In this document: positions 1 to 9,369 of the stretch, piece after piece
Layout of the letters: each line of letters begins with the position of its first letter
Position numbering within the stretch: the stretch's first letter is position 1
NCBI GenBank assembly: GCA_963764215.1
Contig: CAVXRS010000006.1
Location: 1 to 64,000, forward strand
Reading direction: 5' to 3'
DNA from: JAFDWI01 sp963764215
GTDB taxonomy: Bacteria; Actinomycetota; Acidimicrobiia; Acidimicrobiales; Iamiaceae
DNA length: 64,000 bases
Translations under genes and position numbers: made by a program
The notes under the pieces: model-generated
The model's database searches: none
What the model was told of the DNA's origin: nothing
The model's input: the letters and a program-made list of their open reading frames with translations, nothing else

Positions 1-1691
1 CAGGCGTGGGCGGACTGTTCGTCGCGCAAGTGCCGCTTGAGGAACTTGCCCGCCGCGTTGCGGGGGAGCGGCTCGGTGCGCACGTCGATCGTCTCGGGCA
101 CCTTGAACGCCGCCAGGTGCGCCGCGACGAAGTCACGCAACTCGTCTGCGGTGACCGTCGAGCCGACCTTCGGGTACACCGCGGCGGCGACCGTCTCGCC
201 CAGTCGTTCGTCCGGCACCCCGAACACGGCGGCCTCGTGAACCGCGGGATGCTCGTAGAGCACGTCCTCGATCTCGACGCAGTAGACGTTCTCGCCGCCG
301 CGGAGCACCATGTCCTTGGCCCGGTCCGACACGTAGACGAAGCCGTCGTCGTCGACCCGGCCGATGTCCCCGGTGCGCAACCAGCCGTCCACGATCGTCT
401 CGGCGGTCGCTTCGGGCCGGTTCCAGTAGCCGCGGATCAGGTTGGGACCCCGCATCCACAGCTCACCGGTCTCGCCTGCGGGCAACGGCTCCCCTTCCGG
501 GTCGCGGGCCTCGATGTCCATGATCGCCACGACCCGGCCGGTACTCGTGGGGTGCTCCAGGTAGTCCGCACCCGAATTGCCCGGACCGTACGAGTTCGTC
601 TCGGTCATGCCGTAGCCGATGTTGGGCTTGGCGTTGGAGAACGACGCGTCGACCTTTTTCACCAATTCCTTGGGCGTGGGGGCGCCACCCCCGCCGACGC
701 TGATCAGGCTGGACGTGTCGTGATCCGCGAAGTGGGGGGATTGCAGCAGATCGTGGCTCTGGGTGGGGACGCCGACGAAGTTGGTCACCCGTTCCCGTTC
801 GATCAACTCCAGGGCGGTGTCCGCATCCCAGTGGTGCATGATCACCAGCTTCAGTCCGCTGGCCAGACAGCCCAACATGACCGGCACCGAACCGGTCACG
901 TGGAACAACGGCACGATCAGGATGAAAACCGGTCGACCCGGCGGCGTGGTCGGCGCCGGACCGTCACCGGAAGCGGACCGCACCCGTTCGATCGCCGCGC
1001 GTGCCGCATAGGCGAGCAGGGCGTGCAACACCGCCCGATGGGTCGACACCGCCCCCTTGGGTCGGCCGGTCGTGCCCGACGTGTAGAGGATCGTGGCGTC
1101 GTCGTCGGGTGCGATGTCGACGCGGGGCGGCCTGCCCCCGACGATGCACACGTCCTCGAACCGGTCGACCCCCGCGGGATGCTCCGTTCCCTCCAGTCGC
1201 ACCCCCACCAGGGGGATTTCCCGCCGGGCACAGCTCGGGGCCATCCGGTCGACCCGCTCTGCATCTGCGACCACCACCGCCGGCGCGGCATCCTCGAGCG
1301 CGAAGTCGAGCTCTTCGGCAGTCCACCACGCATTGAGCGACACCACGATCGCACCCACCGAGATCGCCGCTCCCCAGGCGACGATCCATTCGGGATAGTT
1401 CCGCATGGCGATCGCCACCCGATCACCTTTGGCGACCCCGTAGGTCTCCACGAGGGCGGCGGCGAACTCGTCGACCCGGGTTACCCAGTCGGCGAAGCTC
1501 CATCGCTCGTCCTCGTAGACACAGAAGATGTCGTCGCCACGCGTGCGCGCCGAGTCGACCAGGTCGCGGAGACTGCCCGGGGTGTTGGCGAAGACTCTCG
1601 TCGTCCGGCCGTCGACCTCGGTGGTGACGATCTCGAACCGTTCACCTTCAGCGGTGATCTGGGCCTGCGCTTCGCTGAAACTCACTGCCAT
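1..1691 (-). CDS. Long-chain fatty-acid--CoA ligase (FadD-like, AMP-forming), 3' end at window edge
   Basis: Class I adenylate-forming enzyme that would activate a carboxylic acid to acyl-AMP and then acyl-CoA in the cytoplasm. About 563 residues are visible. The AMP-binding P-loop YTSGTTGRPKG lies near residues 203-213, the GYGMTETNS motif near 355, the GD and R of LRTGDIG..DRAKD near 435-455, and the C-terminal PRNAAGKFLKR with the catalytic lysine near 547. The start is ATG at 1691. The C-terminus is essentially complete, because the last full codon is followed by the two bases TG, compatible with a TGA just outside the window. It is transcribed divergently from the aquaporin, with about 125 bp between them. 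Substrate chain length cannot be read from sequence, so the FadD label is by family resemblance. Confidence 0.9.
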   Translation of the reverse strand, partial: MAVSFSEAQAQITAEGERFEIVTTEVDGRTTRVFANTPGSLRDLVDSARTRGDDIFCVYEDERWSFADWVTRVDEFAAALVETYGVAKGDRVAIAMRNYPEWIVAWGAAISVGAIVVSLNAWWTAEELDFALEDAAPAVVVADAERVDRMAPSCARREIPLVGVRLEGTEHPAGVDRFEDVCIVGGRPPRVDIAPDDDATILYTSGTTGRPKGAVSTHRAVLHALLAYAARAAIERVRSASGDGPAPTTPPGRPVFILIVPLFHVTGSVPVMLGCLASGLKLVIMHHWDADTALELIERERVTNFVGVPTQSHDLLQSPHFADHDTSSLISVGGGGAPTPKELVKKVDASFSNAKPNIGYGMTETNSYGPGNSGADYLEHPTSTGRVVAIMDIEARDPEGEPLPAGETGELWMRGPNLIRGYWNRPEATAETIVDGWLRTGDIGRVDDDGFVYVSDRAKDMVLRGGENVYCVEIEDVLYEHPAVHEAAVFGVPDERLGETVAAAVYPKVGSTVTADELRDFVAAHLAAFKVPETIDVRTEPLPRNAAGKFLKRHLRDEQSAHA

Positions 1692-1816
1692 GGACGCTCA
1701 CCCTAGGAGACCATCGTGGTGAGGGGACACCGAACGCGCCGTTCGGGCATCCCCCACGGTCGCGTGGAGCCGTGAAAGACTCGATCAACAACTCAAGAGC
1801 AGCCCGGAGGACCCCC

Positions 1817-2563
1817 ATGGAGATCCGGAAGTACTTCGCAGAGTGCCTGGGAACGGCACTGTTGGTGTTCATCGCGGTCGGCGTGGCCACCCTGAGTTTC
1901 GGTAACTGGGTCAACGGTCTGGGATTCGCCGGTTCCAGCATCTCCGCAGGGGTGGTCGCCACGGCCCTGGCCTTCGGGCTCGTGCTCTTCGCCCTCGCCT
2001 ATGCGCTCGGCCCGATCTCGGGGTGTCACGTCAACCCCGCCGTGACGATCGGCTTTCTCGCCGCGAAGCGGCTGTCGCTCACCGATGCGATCGGCTACTG
2101 GATCGCCCAGTTCCTCGGCGCGACGATCGGCGCCCTGGCGCTGTGGATCGTGTGCAAGCAGTCGGACCTGTACACGTCGAAGACCGGTCTGGGCGCCGAC
2201 GGTTGGGGGGCCAACTCGATGGTGCACCTGCACGTCGGGGGCGCGTTTCTCATCGAGGTGATCCTCACCTTCGCCTTCGTGCTCGTCGTGTTGAGCGTGA
2301 CCAGCAAGCGGGGCACGACCACCGCGGCGGGCGGAGCGATCGGCTTCGCGCTGGCGATGGTGCACCTGGTCGGCATTCCCTTCACCGGCACGTCGGTGAA
2401 CCCGGCCCGAAGTTTCGGTCCGGCACTGTTCGCCGGGGGCGATGCCCTGTCGCAACTGTGGTTGTTCATCGTGGCACCCCTCGTCGGCGGCGCGATCGCC
2501 GCCGGCGTCCACGTGTTCCTCGATCACGATCCGGTCGAGTCGGCGACACCGGCACCCACCTGA
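1817..2563 (+). CDS. MIP-family aquaporin (AqpZ/GlpF type)
   Basis: Channel of 248 residues for water or small neutral solutes in the cytoplasmic membrane. Both hemipore signatures are intact: HVNPAV near residue 71 and SVNPARSFGPALF near 194. Six hydrophobic helices plus the two re-entrant loops fit the family length. I chose ATG 1817 because a strong Shine-Dalgarno GGAGGA sits 7-8 nt upstream; the reading frame is open 15 codons further but without a ribosome site. The second NPA is followed by Arg (NPARSFGPA), the usual selectivity-filter arginine. Water versus glycerol selectivity is not resolved. No operon partner; the next gene has its own promoter-like TACGTT. Confidence 0.93.
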   Translation: MEIRKYFAECLGTALLVFIAVGVATLSFGNWVNGLGFAGSSISAGVVATALAFGLVLFALAYALGPISGCHVNPAVTIGFLAAKRLSLTDAIGYWIAQFLGATIGALALWIVCKQSDLYTSKTGLGADGWGANSMVHLHVGGAFLIEVILTFAFVLVVLSVTSKRGTTTAAGGAIGFALAMVHLVGIPFTGTSVNPARSFGPALFAGGDALSQLWLFIVAPLVGGAIAAGVHVFLDHDPVESATPAPT

Positions 2564-2654
2564 GGAAACCGACGCTCGAGAACCGATTGCGACACCGCAT
2601 GTCGCGGTCGGCGGGGTGCCGACATGCCGGTGAGCGAACGGCTACGTTGCCCGC

Positions 2655-4752
2655 ATGACCGAGGGGCGCCGTACGCTATCGGCGCCTCCGGAACCGCCGG
2701 CAGCCGACCCTCCGCGAGGTCCATCCGGCGCACCCGGATTCCGAGCGGACATCCAAGGCCTGCGGACCATCGCGGTCGTGATGGTCGTCGTGTTCCACTC
2801 GGGCGTCGGGTTGTCGGGTGGCTTCCTCGGGGTCGACGTGTTCTTCGTCATCTCGGGTTTCGTCATCGCACGAATGCTCCTGTTCGAGCAGACCTCGACC
2901 GGTCGGATCGCCATCGGCCGCTTCTACGCGCGCCGGGTCCGTCGTCTGCTGCCCGCGCTCGCCCTGGTCCTGGTGGTCGTCGCAGCCGTCTCGACGTTCG
3001 CGTTGAGCCCGCTCGGCACCTTGCGCACGACCGTGGCCCAGATCGGTGCCGGGGCGGCACTGTACGTCGCGAACTTCGCGCTCCTGCACTATCAGAAGGT
3101 CGGCTACTTCGAGCTCGGCGCAACCTCGAATCCCCTCCTGCACACCTGGACGCTCGCCGTCGAAGAACAGTTCTACCTCTTCTTTCCGCTCCTGTTGGTC
3201 CTCATCGCGCGGATCAGACGACCCCGCCAGTGGGGCCGCACCGGTGTGGTCGCCGTGCTGGCTGTCCTGTCCTTCCTGCTCGGCGCCGCGCTCAGCGGCG
3301 CGGCCGGGACGCGTTTTCTCGGCATCACCCCTCACGAGCGGTTTGCGTTCTTTTCCTCGCCCACCCGGGCCTGGGAGTTCCTCGCAGGCGTGCTCGTGGC
3401 CTGCGCGGAGCCGGTGGCCCGTCGGCTCGGACCCCGACTGGCTCCGCCGGTCGGCCTGGCGGGCATCGTCGCGATCGGCTGCTCGGCGCTCCTCGTGCGA
3501 GGGACGATGGCGACGCCGGGTCCCACCACGCTGATTCCCGTCGTCGGCGCCGCACTCGTCGTCATCGCCGGAACCGCGTCCAGCGGGCTGCTCCAACGAG
3601 GGCTTTCGACCCGGCCCATGGTGTGGATCGGAGACCGTTCCTATGGCTGGTACCTGTGGCACTGGCCGCTGATCGTGTTCGTCCGCACGTCGTATCCCCA
3701 CTGCACCCCCCGGAGCGCTCCTCGCCGCGGCAGTCGTCTCGCTGGTTCCCACGGAGCTCTCGTACCGGTTCGTCGAGCAGCCGATCCGCCGCAAGTCCGA
3801 CTTGCGGGGTCGCCGGGCGGTCGGCCTGGGAGTTGGCGTGCAGTGCGGTCTCCCTCGTTGCCTTCCTCGGGCTCGCGAACTTCCCGAAGATCACCACCGC
3901 CGGCACCCGCAGTGTCGACGCATCGTTGCACATCCCGGTCGCCGGCCCGACGAGCTGCTGAAATCGGCCGGGCCCGACGACCCCAGGTATGTGCTCAACT
4001 GCTCGTGGCTCGTCCCGCATTCCAAGGGCAGGATCGTGCTGATCGGCGACTCGGTCGCCGGTGCGCTCAACCCGGTCATGCACACCCAGGCCAACCGGGC
4101 CGGCTACGACCTGAACGTGGTGTACCGACCCGGTTGTCCCTTCGCGGACGTCGAGCGCGTGCTACCCGAACTCGTCGATGACCGCCGCCTGCGACCGGTT
4201 CGTGCAACAGTCGATGACGGCGATCGCTCTCGTGCATCCCGCGCTCGTCGTGCTGGCGTCGCGGCAGAGTGCGTACGTCCATGAGCCGGAGTTCAGCGTT
4301 GCGCGACCCGCGTCACCGGCGTCACCGGCGACGACGAGCCCACCAAGACGAGGATCTGGCAGGACGGCCTCTCCCGGACCCTCGCCGAACTCGGACGCCA
4401 CCGGGTTCCCGTGGTGGTCGCCGCCACCGTGCCCCAGCTCGCCCCGTTCAACATCGAGGCGTGCCCTGCCTGGCGCCTGTGGACCCATGCGCAAAGCTGC
4501 AAGCGGACCCTGCCGCGCCGTGAGGTGGATCAGTACCGTCGGGCGTCGCTCGACGCCACCGAGCGGGCGGTTCGCTCGGCCCCGGCGGCCCACCTGGTCG
4601 ACTTCACCGACCGGCTGTGCGCGCCAGAGTCGTGCAGCACCTACCGCAACGGCATCTGGCTGTACGCCGATTCGGTCCACGTCAGCCCGGCCGGTTCGAT
4701 GACCCTGGCGCCGATCATCGACCGCCAGGTCATCCCCCGTGCCGACGGCTGA
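2655..4752 (+). CDS. Acyltransferase-3 / SGNH fused membrane O-acyltransferase (OafA/OatA-like), multiply frameshifted
   Basis: The N-terminal part (2655 to about 3705) is a ten-helix acyltransferase-3 domain opening with the family signature DIQGLRTIAVV..VFHSG, containing the conserved R and H. The C-terminal part contains an SGNH-like extracytoplasmic domain (IVLIGDSVAGAL with the GDS block near 4045, and late DSVHVS with Asp/His near 4675). Such proteins O-acylate cell-wall or surface polysaccharides. The total span of about 700 codons is normal for the fusion. The reading frame changes near 3708 (after a run of six C), 3848, 3955, 4165 and about 4300. Each segment is clearly homologous in its own frame, so this is either a badly called stretch or a young pseudogene. 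A TACGTT hexamer ends 6 nt before the ATG, suggesting leaderless transcription. Confidence 0.8.
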
Positions 4753-4764
4753 TCGACGTGCCGG

Positions 4765-7074
4765 TCATCGCCGTGGGGCGTTCGCCTGGTCGATGAGCAC
4801 GGGAAGATCCTGCGCTGAGAACACCCCGCCGAGCATCGCGAGCAACCGCCGCAGCGGAAACGGGCCGATCATCCGGAGGAGCGACGCGTCGTCCAACAGG
4901 CCCGACAGGTCGCCGGCCGGGCTGTCCCGCAGGCGTTCGACCAGCAGATCGGCACCTCCGGGGTGGGCCAGCCACTCGGCCAACGTCGAACGTTCGTCGA
5001 GCGGTTCGACCGGGGTCGGACCGGGCACGTCCACGGTTTCGACCAGGCGGAGGTCACGCGACGAAGCGGCGATCGCGACGGAGTAGACCCCAGGGTCGAA
5101 CACCCAGTCGTGCACGGTGGTCGACCAGCGGGCGAGATCCCGGCGGGTGAGGATGAACGTCACCCGTTCGGCGGCGCCCGGGTCGAGACGGACCTTGGTG
5201 AACGCCCGCAGCTCGTGGGTCGGTCGGGGGACCGGTGCGGCAGGGTTGCCCACATAGACCTGGACGACCTCGGCGCCGGCGACCGTGCCGGTGTTGGTGA
5301 TGGTGGCACCGATGGCGAGCGCCGGCGCGTCCTGATCGTCACCGGCCGCGCCGACCACCTCGACGGTCGGTTCGGAGTACGCGAACGTCGTGTAGGAGAG
5401 GCCGAAGCCGAACGGGTAGGCGACCGACGAGCCGGTCGTGTCGTAGTGGCGGTAGCCGACGAAGAGGCCTTCGCCGTAGGAGACTTGTCGTTCGGATCCG
5501 GGGAAGTGCAGGTAGGCAGAGGTGTCGGCCAAGCGCTCGGGAATCGTCTCGGTGAGCTTGCCCGACGGGTTCACCACCCCCAGCAACACCTCGGCGACCG
5601 CGCTGCCCGACGCCTGACCACCCAGCCAGCATTCCAGGACCGCCGCCACCGACGGGGCGAAATCGCCCACGGTCACCACGCCGCCGTTGGCGAGCACGAC
5701 CACGACGTCCCCGCGCAGCTCCGCGAGTGCCTCGATCAGCCGGAGCTGCGCCGGGGGGAGCTCGAGGTCGGACCGGTCGAATCCTTCCGATTCCGCCTCC
5801 GGGGGCAGTCCGCAACAGACGACGACCGCGTCGGCGTCCCGGGCGAGCTCGACGGCCTCGGCGACGAGTGCGGTGGGCTCGTCGACCGAGTCCACGTCGG
5901 TTCCACCGAGGACATAGCCCGCCGCGTAGTCGACGACGACACCTTCGGGCACGGCGGCCCGCAGCGCACCGAGCGCATCGTCCAACCGGGTGGGGTTGAC
6001 CTGTGAGGAGCCGGCCCCCTGGTAGCGCGGGGTGCAGGCGAGTGCACCGATGAGTGCGATCCGCGCACCGTCCGTCGGCTGCAACGGGAGGACGTTCCCG
6101 GTGTTGCGCAACAGCACGGCCCCTTCGCCGGCGACGGTGCGCGCCAGGCGGTGATGCGCGTCCGCGTCGACGGCGACGTCGGCGTCCGATGACCGGGGTG
6201 AGCGTTCGATGAGCCCGCACAGCTTGGCGACGGCACGATCCAGATGGGACTCGTCCAATTCGCCCTGCTCCACCGCGGCGACGAGCTGCGCGGCGCTCAT
6301 CCCCCCGGTCGAGGGCATCTCCAGATCCAACCCGGCGCGCACCGAGGCGACCGGGTCGTCCACCGCCCCCCAGTCTGAGAACACCAACCCGTCGAATCCC
6401 CATTCGTCGCGCAGCACCTCGGTGAGCAGCCAGGGGTCCTGTGCCGCGTAGACACCGTTGATCCGGTTGTACGCGCACATCACGGTCGCCGGCGCCGCAC
6501 GACGCACGATCGGTTCGAAGGCCGCCAGGTAGATCTCCCGCAACGTGCGCTCGTCGACCTCGGCGCTGACGCGCAGCCGATCGGTCTCCTGGTTGTTCGC
6601 CGCGAAGTGCTTCAGGGACGCTCCCACCCCGGTGGACTGCAGACCCTGCACCCAGGCGGTGCCCATCGTGGCAGCCACGTGGGGATCCTCGGAGAAGTAC
6701 TCGAAGTTGCGGCCACACAGGGGCGACCGCTTGATGTTCACTCCCGGGCCCAACACCACGTCCAGCCCACAGCTGCGGGCCTCGGTGCCGATGGCCGTGC
6801 CGACCTGGCGGGCCAGCTCGACGTTCCAGGTCGAACCCAGGGTCACCGCCGGGGGAAAGCACGTGGCCGGCTCGCTGGATTCGATCCCGAGGTGGTCGCC
6901 CCCGTCGATCTGGACCCGCAGCCCGTGGGGTCCGTCGGCGACCGCCAGGGAGGGAACCCCGAGCCGTTCGATCGCACGGGTGTGCCAGAACCCCGCTCCC
7001 GAGCACAGCGCGGCCTTCTCTTCCAGGGTCAACTCACTGAGCAGGTTCTGCACATCGATGCGGGTGTCGGCCAT
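4765..7074 (-). CDS. Glycoside hydrolase family 3 beta-glucosidase
   Basis: Intact enzyme of 769 residues. The N-terminal GH3 barrel has DGPHGLR near residue 50, KRSPLCGRNFEYFSEDP near 115-130, KHFAANNQE near 155 and the nucleophile motif GLVFSDWG, with the catalytic Asp near 232. It is followed by the GH3 C-terminal alpha/beta domain (acid/base Glu probably in ESEGFDRSDLELP) and a fibronectin-III-like domain near 610-690. No signal peptide is visible, so it likely acts on imported oligosaccharides in the cytoplasm. The frame is open far upstream of the chosen ATG (to 8154), but that extension is antisense to two other genes. The start at 7074 gives the family N-terminus (TLEEKAALCSG). Exact sugar specificity is unknown. 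Confidence 0.93.
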   Translation of the reverse strand: MADTRIDVQNLLSELTLEEKAALCSGAGFWHTRAIERLGVPSLAVADGPHGLRVQIDGGDHLGIESSEPATCFPPAVTLGSTWNVELARQVGTAIGTEARSCGLDVVLGPGVNIKRSPLCGRNFEYFSEDPHVAATMGTAWVQGLQSTGVGASLKHFAANNQETDRLRVSAEVDERTLREIYLAAFEPIVRRAAPATVMCAYNRINGVYAAQDPWLLTEVLRDEWGFDGLVFSDWGAVDDPVASVRAGLDLEMPSTGGMSAAQLVAAVEQGELDESHLDRAVAKLCGLIERSPRSSDADVAVDADAHHRLARTVAGEGAVLLRNTGNVLPLQPTDGARIALIGALACTPRYQGAGSSQVNPTRLDDALGALRAAVPEGVVVDYAAGYVLGGTDVDSVDEPTALVAEAVELARDADAVVVCCGLPPEAESEGFDRSDLELPPAQLRLIEALAELRGDVVVVLANGGVVTVGDFAPSVAAVLECWLGGQASGSAVAEVLLGVVNPSGKLTETIPERLADTSAYLHFPGSERQVSYGEGLFVGYRHYDTTGSSVAYPFGFGLSYTTFAYSEPTVEVVGAAGDDQDAPALAIGATITNTGTVAGAEVVQVYVGNPAAPVPRPTHELRAFTKVRLDPGAAERVTFILTRRDLARWSTTVHDWVFDPGVYSVAIAASSRDLRLVETVDVPGPTPVEPLDERSTLAEWLAHPGGADLLVERLRDSPAGDLSGLLDDASLLRMIGPFPLRRLLAMLGGVFSAQDLPVLIDQANAPRR

Positions 7075-7107
7075 GCCAGGCGAAGCTATCCGCCTAGCGT
7101 TCCGAAG

Positions 7108-7719
7108 GTGACGGTGACCGCGATGTTTCCCCTCGGGTCGGTGCTCGTTCCCGGGACGGCCCTGCCCCTGCACATCTTCGAACCGCGCTACCAGGCGCTC
7201 CTCGCCGACTGCCTCGCCGCAGACCACAGCTTCGGAGTCGTGCTCATCGAACGCGGTGCCGAGGTCGGTGGCGGCGATGAACGGTTCTCGGTCGGCACCC
7301 TGGCCCGGATCGAGGGGCACCGTGACCTCGGGGGTGGCCATCACGCACTCATCGCCCAGGGCACCGCGCGCATCCGGGTCACCGAATGGCTGGCCGACGA
7401 TCCCTATCCGCGGGCGCGCACCGAACACTGGCCTGATCCCACCGAACCGGTCGACGTCGCCCTGGCCGCCGCTTACCGCCGCGTCGTCGCGAACCTGCGT
7501 CGTCTGCTGGCCCACGCCACCGAACGCGGCGCGGCGGTGCCCCCGGCCACCTTCGAGGTACCCGACGACCCGACCGCGGGCAGCCATCTGCTCAGCGCCC
7601 TCGCCCCGGTCGGGCCGCTCGATCGCCAGAACCTGCTCGAGGCCGCGACCACCTCCTTGAGGTTGGATGCCCTCGACGCGTTGATCGCCGATCAGCTCGC
7701 GCTGTTCGAGGAGACCTGA
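7108..7719 (+). CDS. LON substrate-binding (PUA-like) domain protein
   Basis: About 203 residues corresponding to the free-standing LON N-terminal domain: MFPLGSVLVPGTALPLHIFEPRYQALL, then FGVVLIERG and HRDLGGGHHALIAQGTARIRV. There is no ATPase or protease part. The family is widespread in actinomycetes and its function is unknown. The chosen GTG start at 7108 is favoured because a TAGCGT hexamer ends 7 nt upstream, the leaderless geometry that recurs in this window. GTG 7114 and ATG 7123 are alternatives. Divergent from the GH3 gene with only 33 bp between starts. The 3' end overlaps the convergent ECF S-component gene by 28 bp. Confidence 0.88.
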   Translation: MTVTAMFPLGSVLVPGTALPLHIFEPRYQALLADCLAADHSFGVVLIERGAEVGGGDERFSVGTLARIEGHRDLGGGHHALIAQGTARIRVTEWLADDPYPRARTEHWPDPTEPVDVALAAAYRRVVANLRRLLAHATERGAAVPPATFEVPDDPTAGSHLLSALAPVGPLDRQNLLEAATTSLRLDALDALIADQLALFEET

Positions 7720-8582
7720 GCGATCGGCACCAGCGGGTCCGCCCCGACCTCGCGCGGCCGGGCATCGGCCGGGTTGAGAAAGTCGATCGGCGCCGCAAAC
7801 GCCGCCCGTCGACCGGCACGCCGCAGTGCCGCGAGCACCGCCGGGCCGGCCAGCACCAGCAGCACCCCGTTGGTCACCGCCCGGCCCGTGTCCCAACCGA
7901 GTGACGTCGTGATCTCGAAGACCAGGTACCGGTGCAGGTTCTCCAAGTTTGCCGCGCCCGGCACATACGCGGTGCTGCTGGCCGGGTCGACGAAGAACGG
8001 CCAGAACGACAGGTTCAACAGCAGTCCGTAGAGGTAGGCGGACACCGCCCCGTAGGCGGTCAGCAGCACCACCTCGAGTCGACCACGGCACCGCGGGAGC
8101 AGCCCCGCGAACAGGCCGACGAAGGCACTCGCGAACATCTGGTAGGGCAGCCACGGGCCGACCCCTCCGGTGATGATCGCGGACGCGAACAGGCTGGTGC
8201 AGCCCATCAGGAACCCGAAACCCGGGCCGTACGCCCGCCCGGCAAGGACCAGCAGGAAGAAGACGATCTCGATGCCCGCCGTGCCCGCGCCCAGGGGTCG
8301 CAGCCCGGCGTTCACCGCGGAGAGCACCCCGAGCAGGGCCAACGCCTTGGCGTCGATGTCCCCTTCGACGACCTGCGCGATCACGACCAGGATCACCAGC
8401 GCCAGCAGCACCCCGAACAGCAGTGGTGCGATCGACACGTCACCGATCAGGGCGGGATCGACGACGAAGGGCCACAGGAAGGCCACCGCGCCCAGGAACG
8501 TCGCAGCCACGAGCGCCCAGCGCGACCAGTACCCGAGGGGGATGACGACCGGGTCCACGGTGGTTCGGGTCGCCGCGCTCAT
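7692..8582 (-). CDS. ECF transporter S component, probably cobalamin-specific (CbrT-like)
   Basis: Integral membrane substrate-binding subunit of about 296 residues with six or seven hydrophobic helices, for example LLFGVLLALVILVVIAQVV, IEIVFFLLVLAGRAYGPGFGFLMG and the end near LLVLAGPAVLAALRRAG. It is the last gene of a four-gene ECF operon. Its start overlaps the stop of the second ATPase by ATGA (8579-8582), which implies translational coupling. Vitamin specificity is inferred from the cobalamin riboswitch that leads the operon, not from the protein sequence. The start is supported by the overlap; the ORF is open upstream only as a shadow. Confidence 0.85.
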   Translation of the reverse strand: MSAATRTTVDPVVIPLGYWSRWALVAATFLGAVAFLWPFVVDPALIGDVSIAPLLFGVLLALVILVVIAQVVEGDIDAKALALLGVLSAVNAGLRPLGAGTAGIEIVFFLLVLAGRAYGPGFGFLMGCTSLFASAIITGGVGPWLPYQMFASAFVGLFAGLLPRCRGRLEVVLLTAYGAVSAYLYGLLLNLSFWPFFVDPASSTAYVPGAANLENLHRYLVFEITTSLGWDTGRAVTNGVLLVLAGPAVLAALRRAGRRAAFAAPIDFLNPADARPREVGADPLVPIAQVSSNSAS

Positions 8583-9359
8583 GGCAGTTCCCGGTTCGGG
8601 AGCGCGCCGGTCGACGCCCAGGCACGCTCGACCTGCCCGACCGTCAGCAGCGGCAGCGGACGCAGGATCTTGGCGATCTGCGGCGCGTACGCGGCGGACG
8701 CCAACATCACCTCGCCGCACGGCCCGTCGGCCACCATCTCGCCCTGGGCCATGACGATCACCCGATCGGCCACCTGTGCCACGAACTCGATGTCGTGTGT
8801 CGCCACCACCACCGCGGCACCGCGCCCGACGAGCTCGTCGAGGATCGCCGCCAGCGCGGTCTTCGCGCCGTAGTCGAGCCCTCTGGTCGGCTCGTCCAGC
8901 AGCACGACCCGGGGTGCGGCCACCAGCTGGATGGCCAGGACCAACGCCAACTTCTGACCCTCGGAAAGGTCCCGAGGGTGACGGGAGGGCGCGACGTCCG
9001 GCGCGAGGCGACCCAACAGCACCGCCGTCGAACCCGGTTCGACGTCGGACTCACGGTCGGCCTGGCGCACATTCCGCGGCGACCGTGTCCAGATACAGCA
9101 GGTCGGACGGAGTCTGGGGCACCAGGCCGACCAGGGCACGCGCCCGCGACGGCGAAAGCGTGCCCGGATCGGCGTCACCTACCCGGACCCGCCCGGACCG
9201 GCGTGGCCCGCTCCCCTGAAGTGCCCACAGCAGCGACGACTTGCCCGAACCGTTCCGCCCCATCAGGGCGACCACTTCTCCGCGTCGCAGCGCGAGATCG
9301 ACTCCGGCGACGGCGTCGAAGGTCCCGTAGCGCACGACGATCCGCTCCGCGACCAGCAC
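8579..9359 (-). CDS. ECF transporter ATP-binding protein (second EcfA), one frameshift
   Basis: ABC ATPase of the energising module. Walker A GRNGSGKSS lies near residue 36. The signature DLSEGQKLALV, Walker B RVVLLDEPTRGLD and H-loop THDIEF lie in the C-terminal half. The two halves are in different frames, with the switch near 9065 between LDTVAAECA and ADRESDVEPG. Restoring one base gives a normal 260-residue protein. GTG 9359 lies 10 nt after the stop of the first ATPase and immediately before VLVAERIVVRYG, the usual beginning of such domains. It would pair with the first ATPase to couple ATP hydrolysis to EcfT. Confidence 0.85.
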
Positions 9360-9369
9360 GGGCGCACCG

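Noticed and set aside
6..1706. 566-codon plus-strand ORF opposite the acyl-CoA ligase
   Set aside because: Translation is His/Arg/Gly/Asp-rich without domains; the minus strand encodes all AMP-binding motifs.
7075..8154. 360-codon N-terminal extension of the GH3 beta-glucosidase frame
   Set aside because: It runs antisense through the LON-domain gene and across the same-strand ECF S-component gene in another frame, has Arg/Gly-rich composition typical of a shadow frame in GC-rich DNA, and the GH3 family starts at the chosen ATG.
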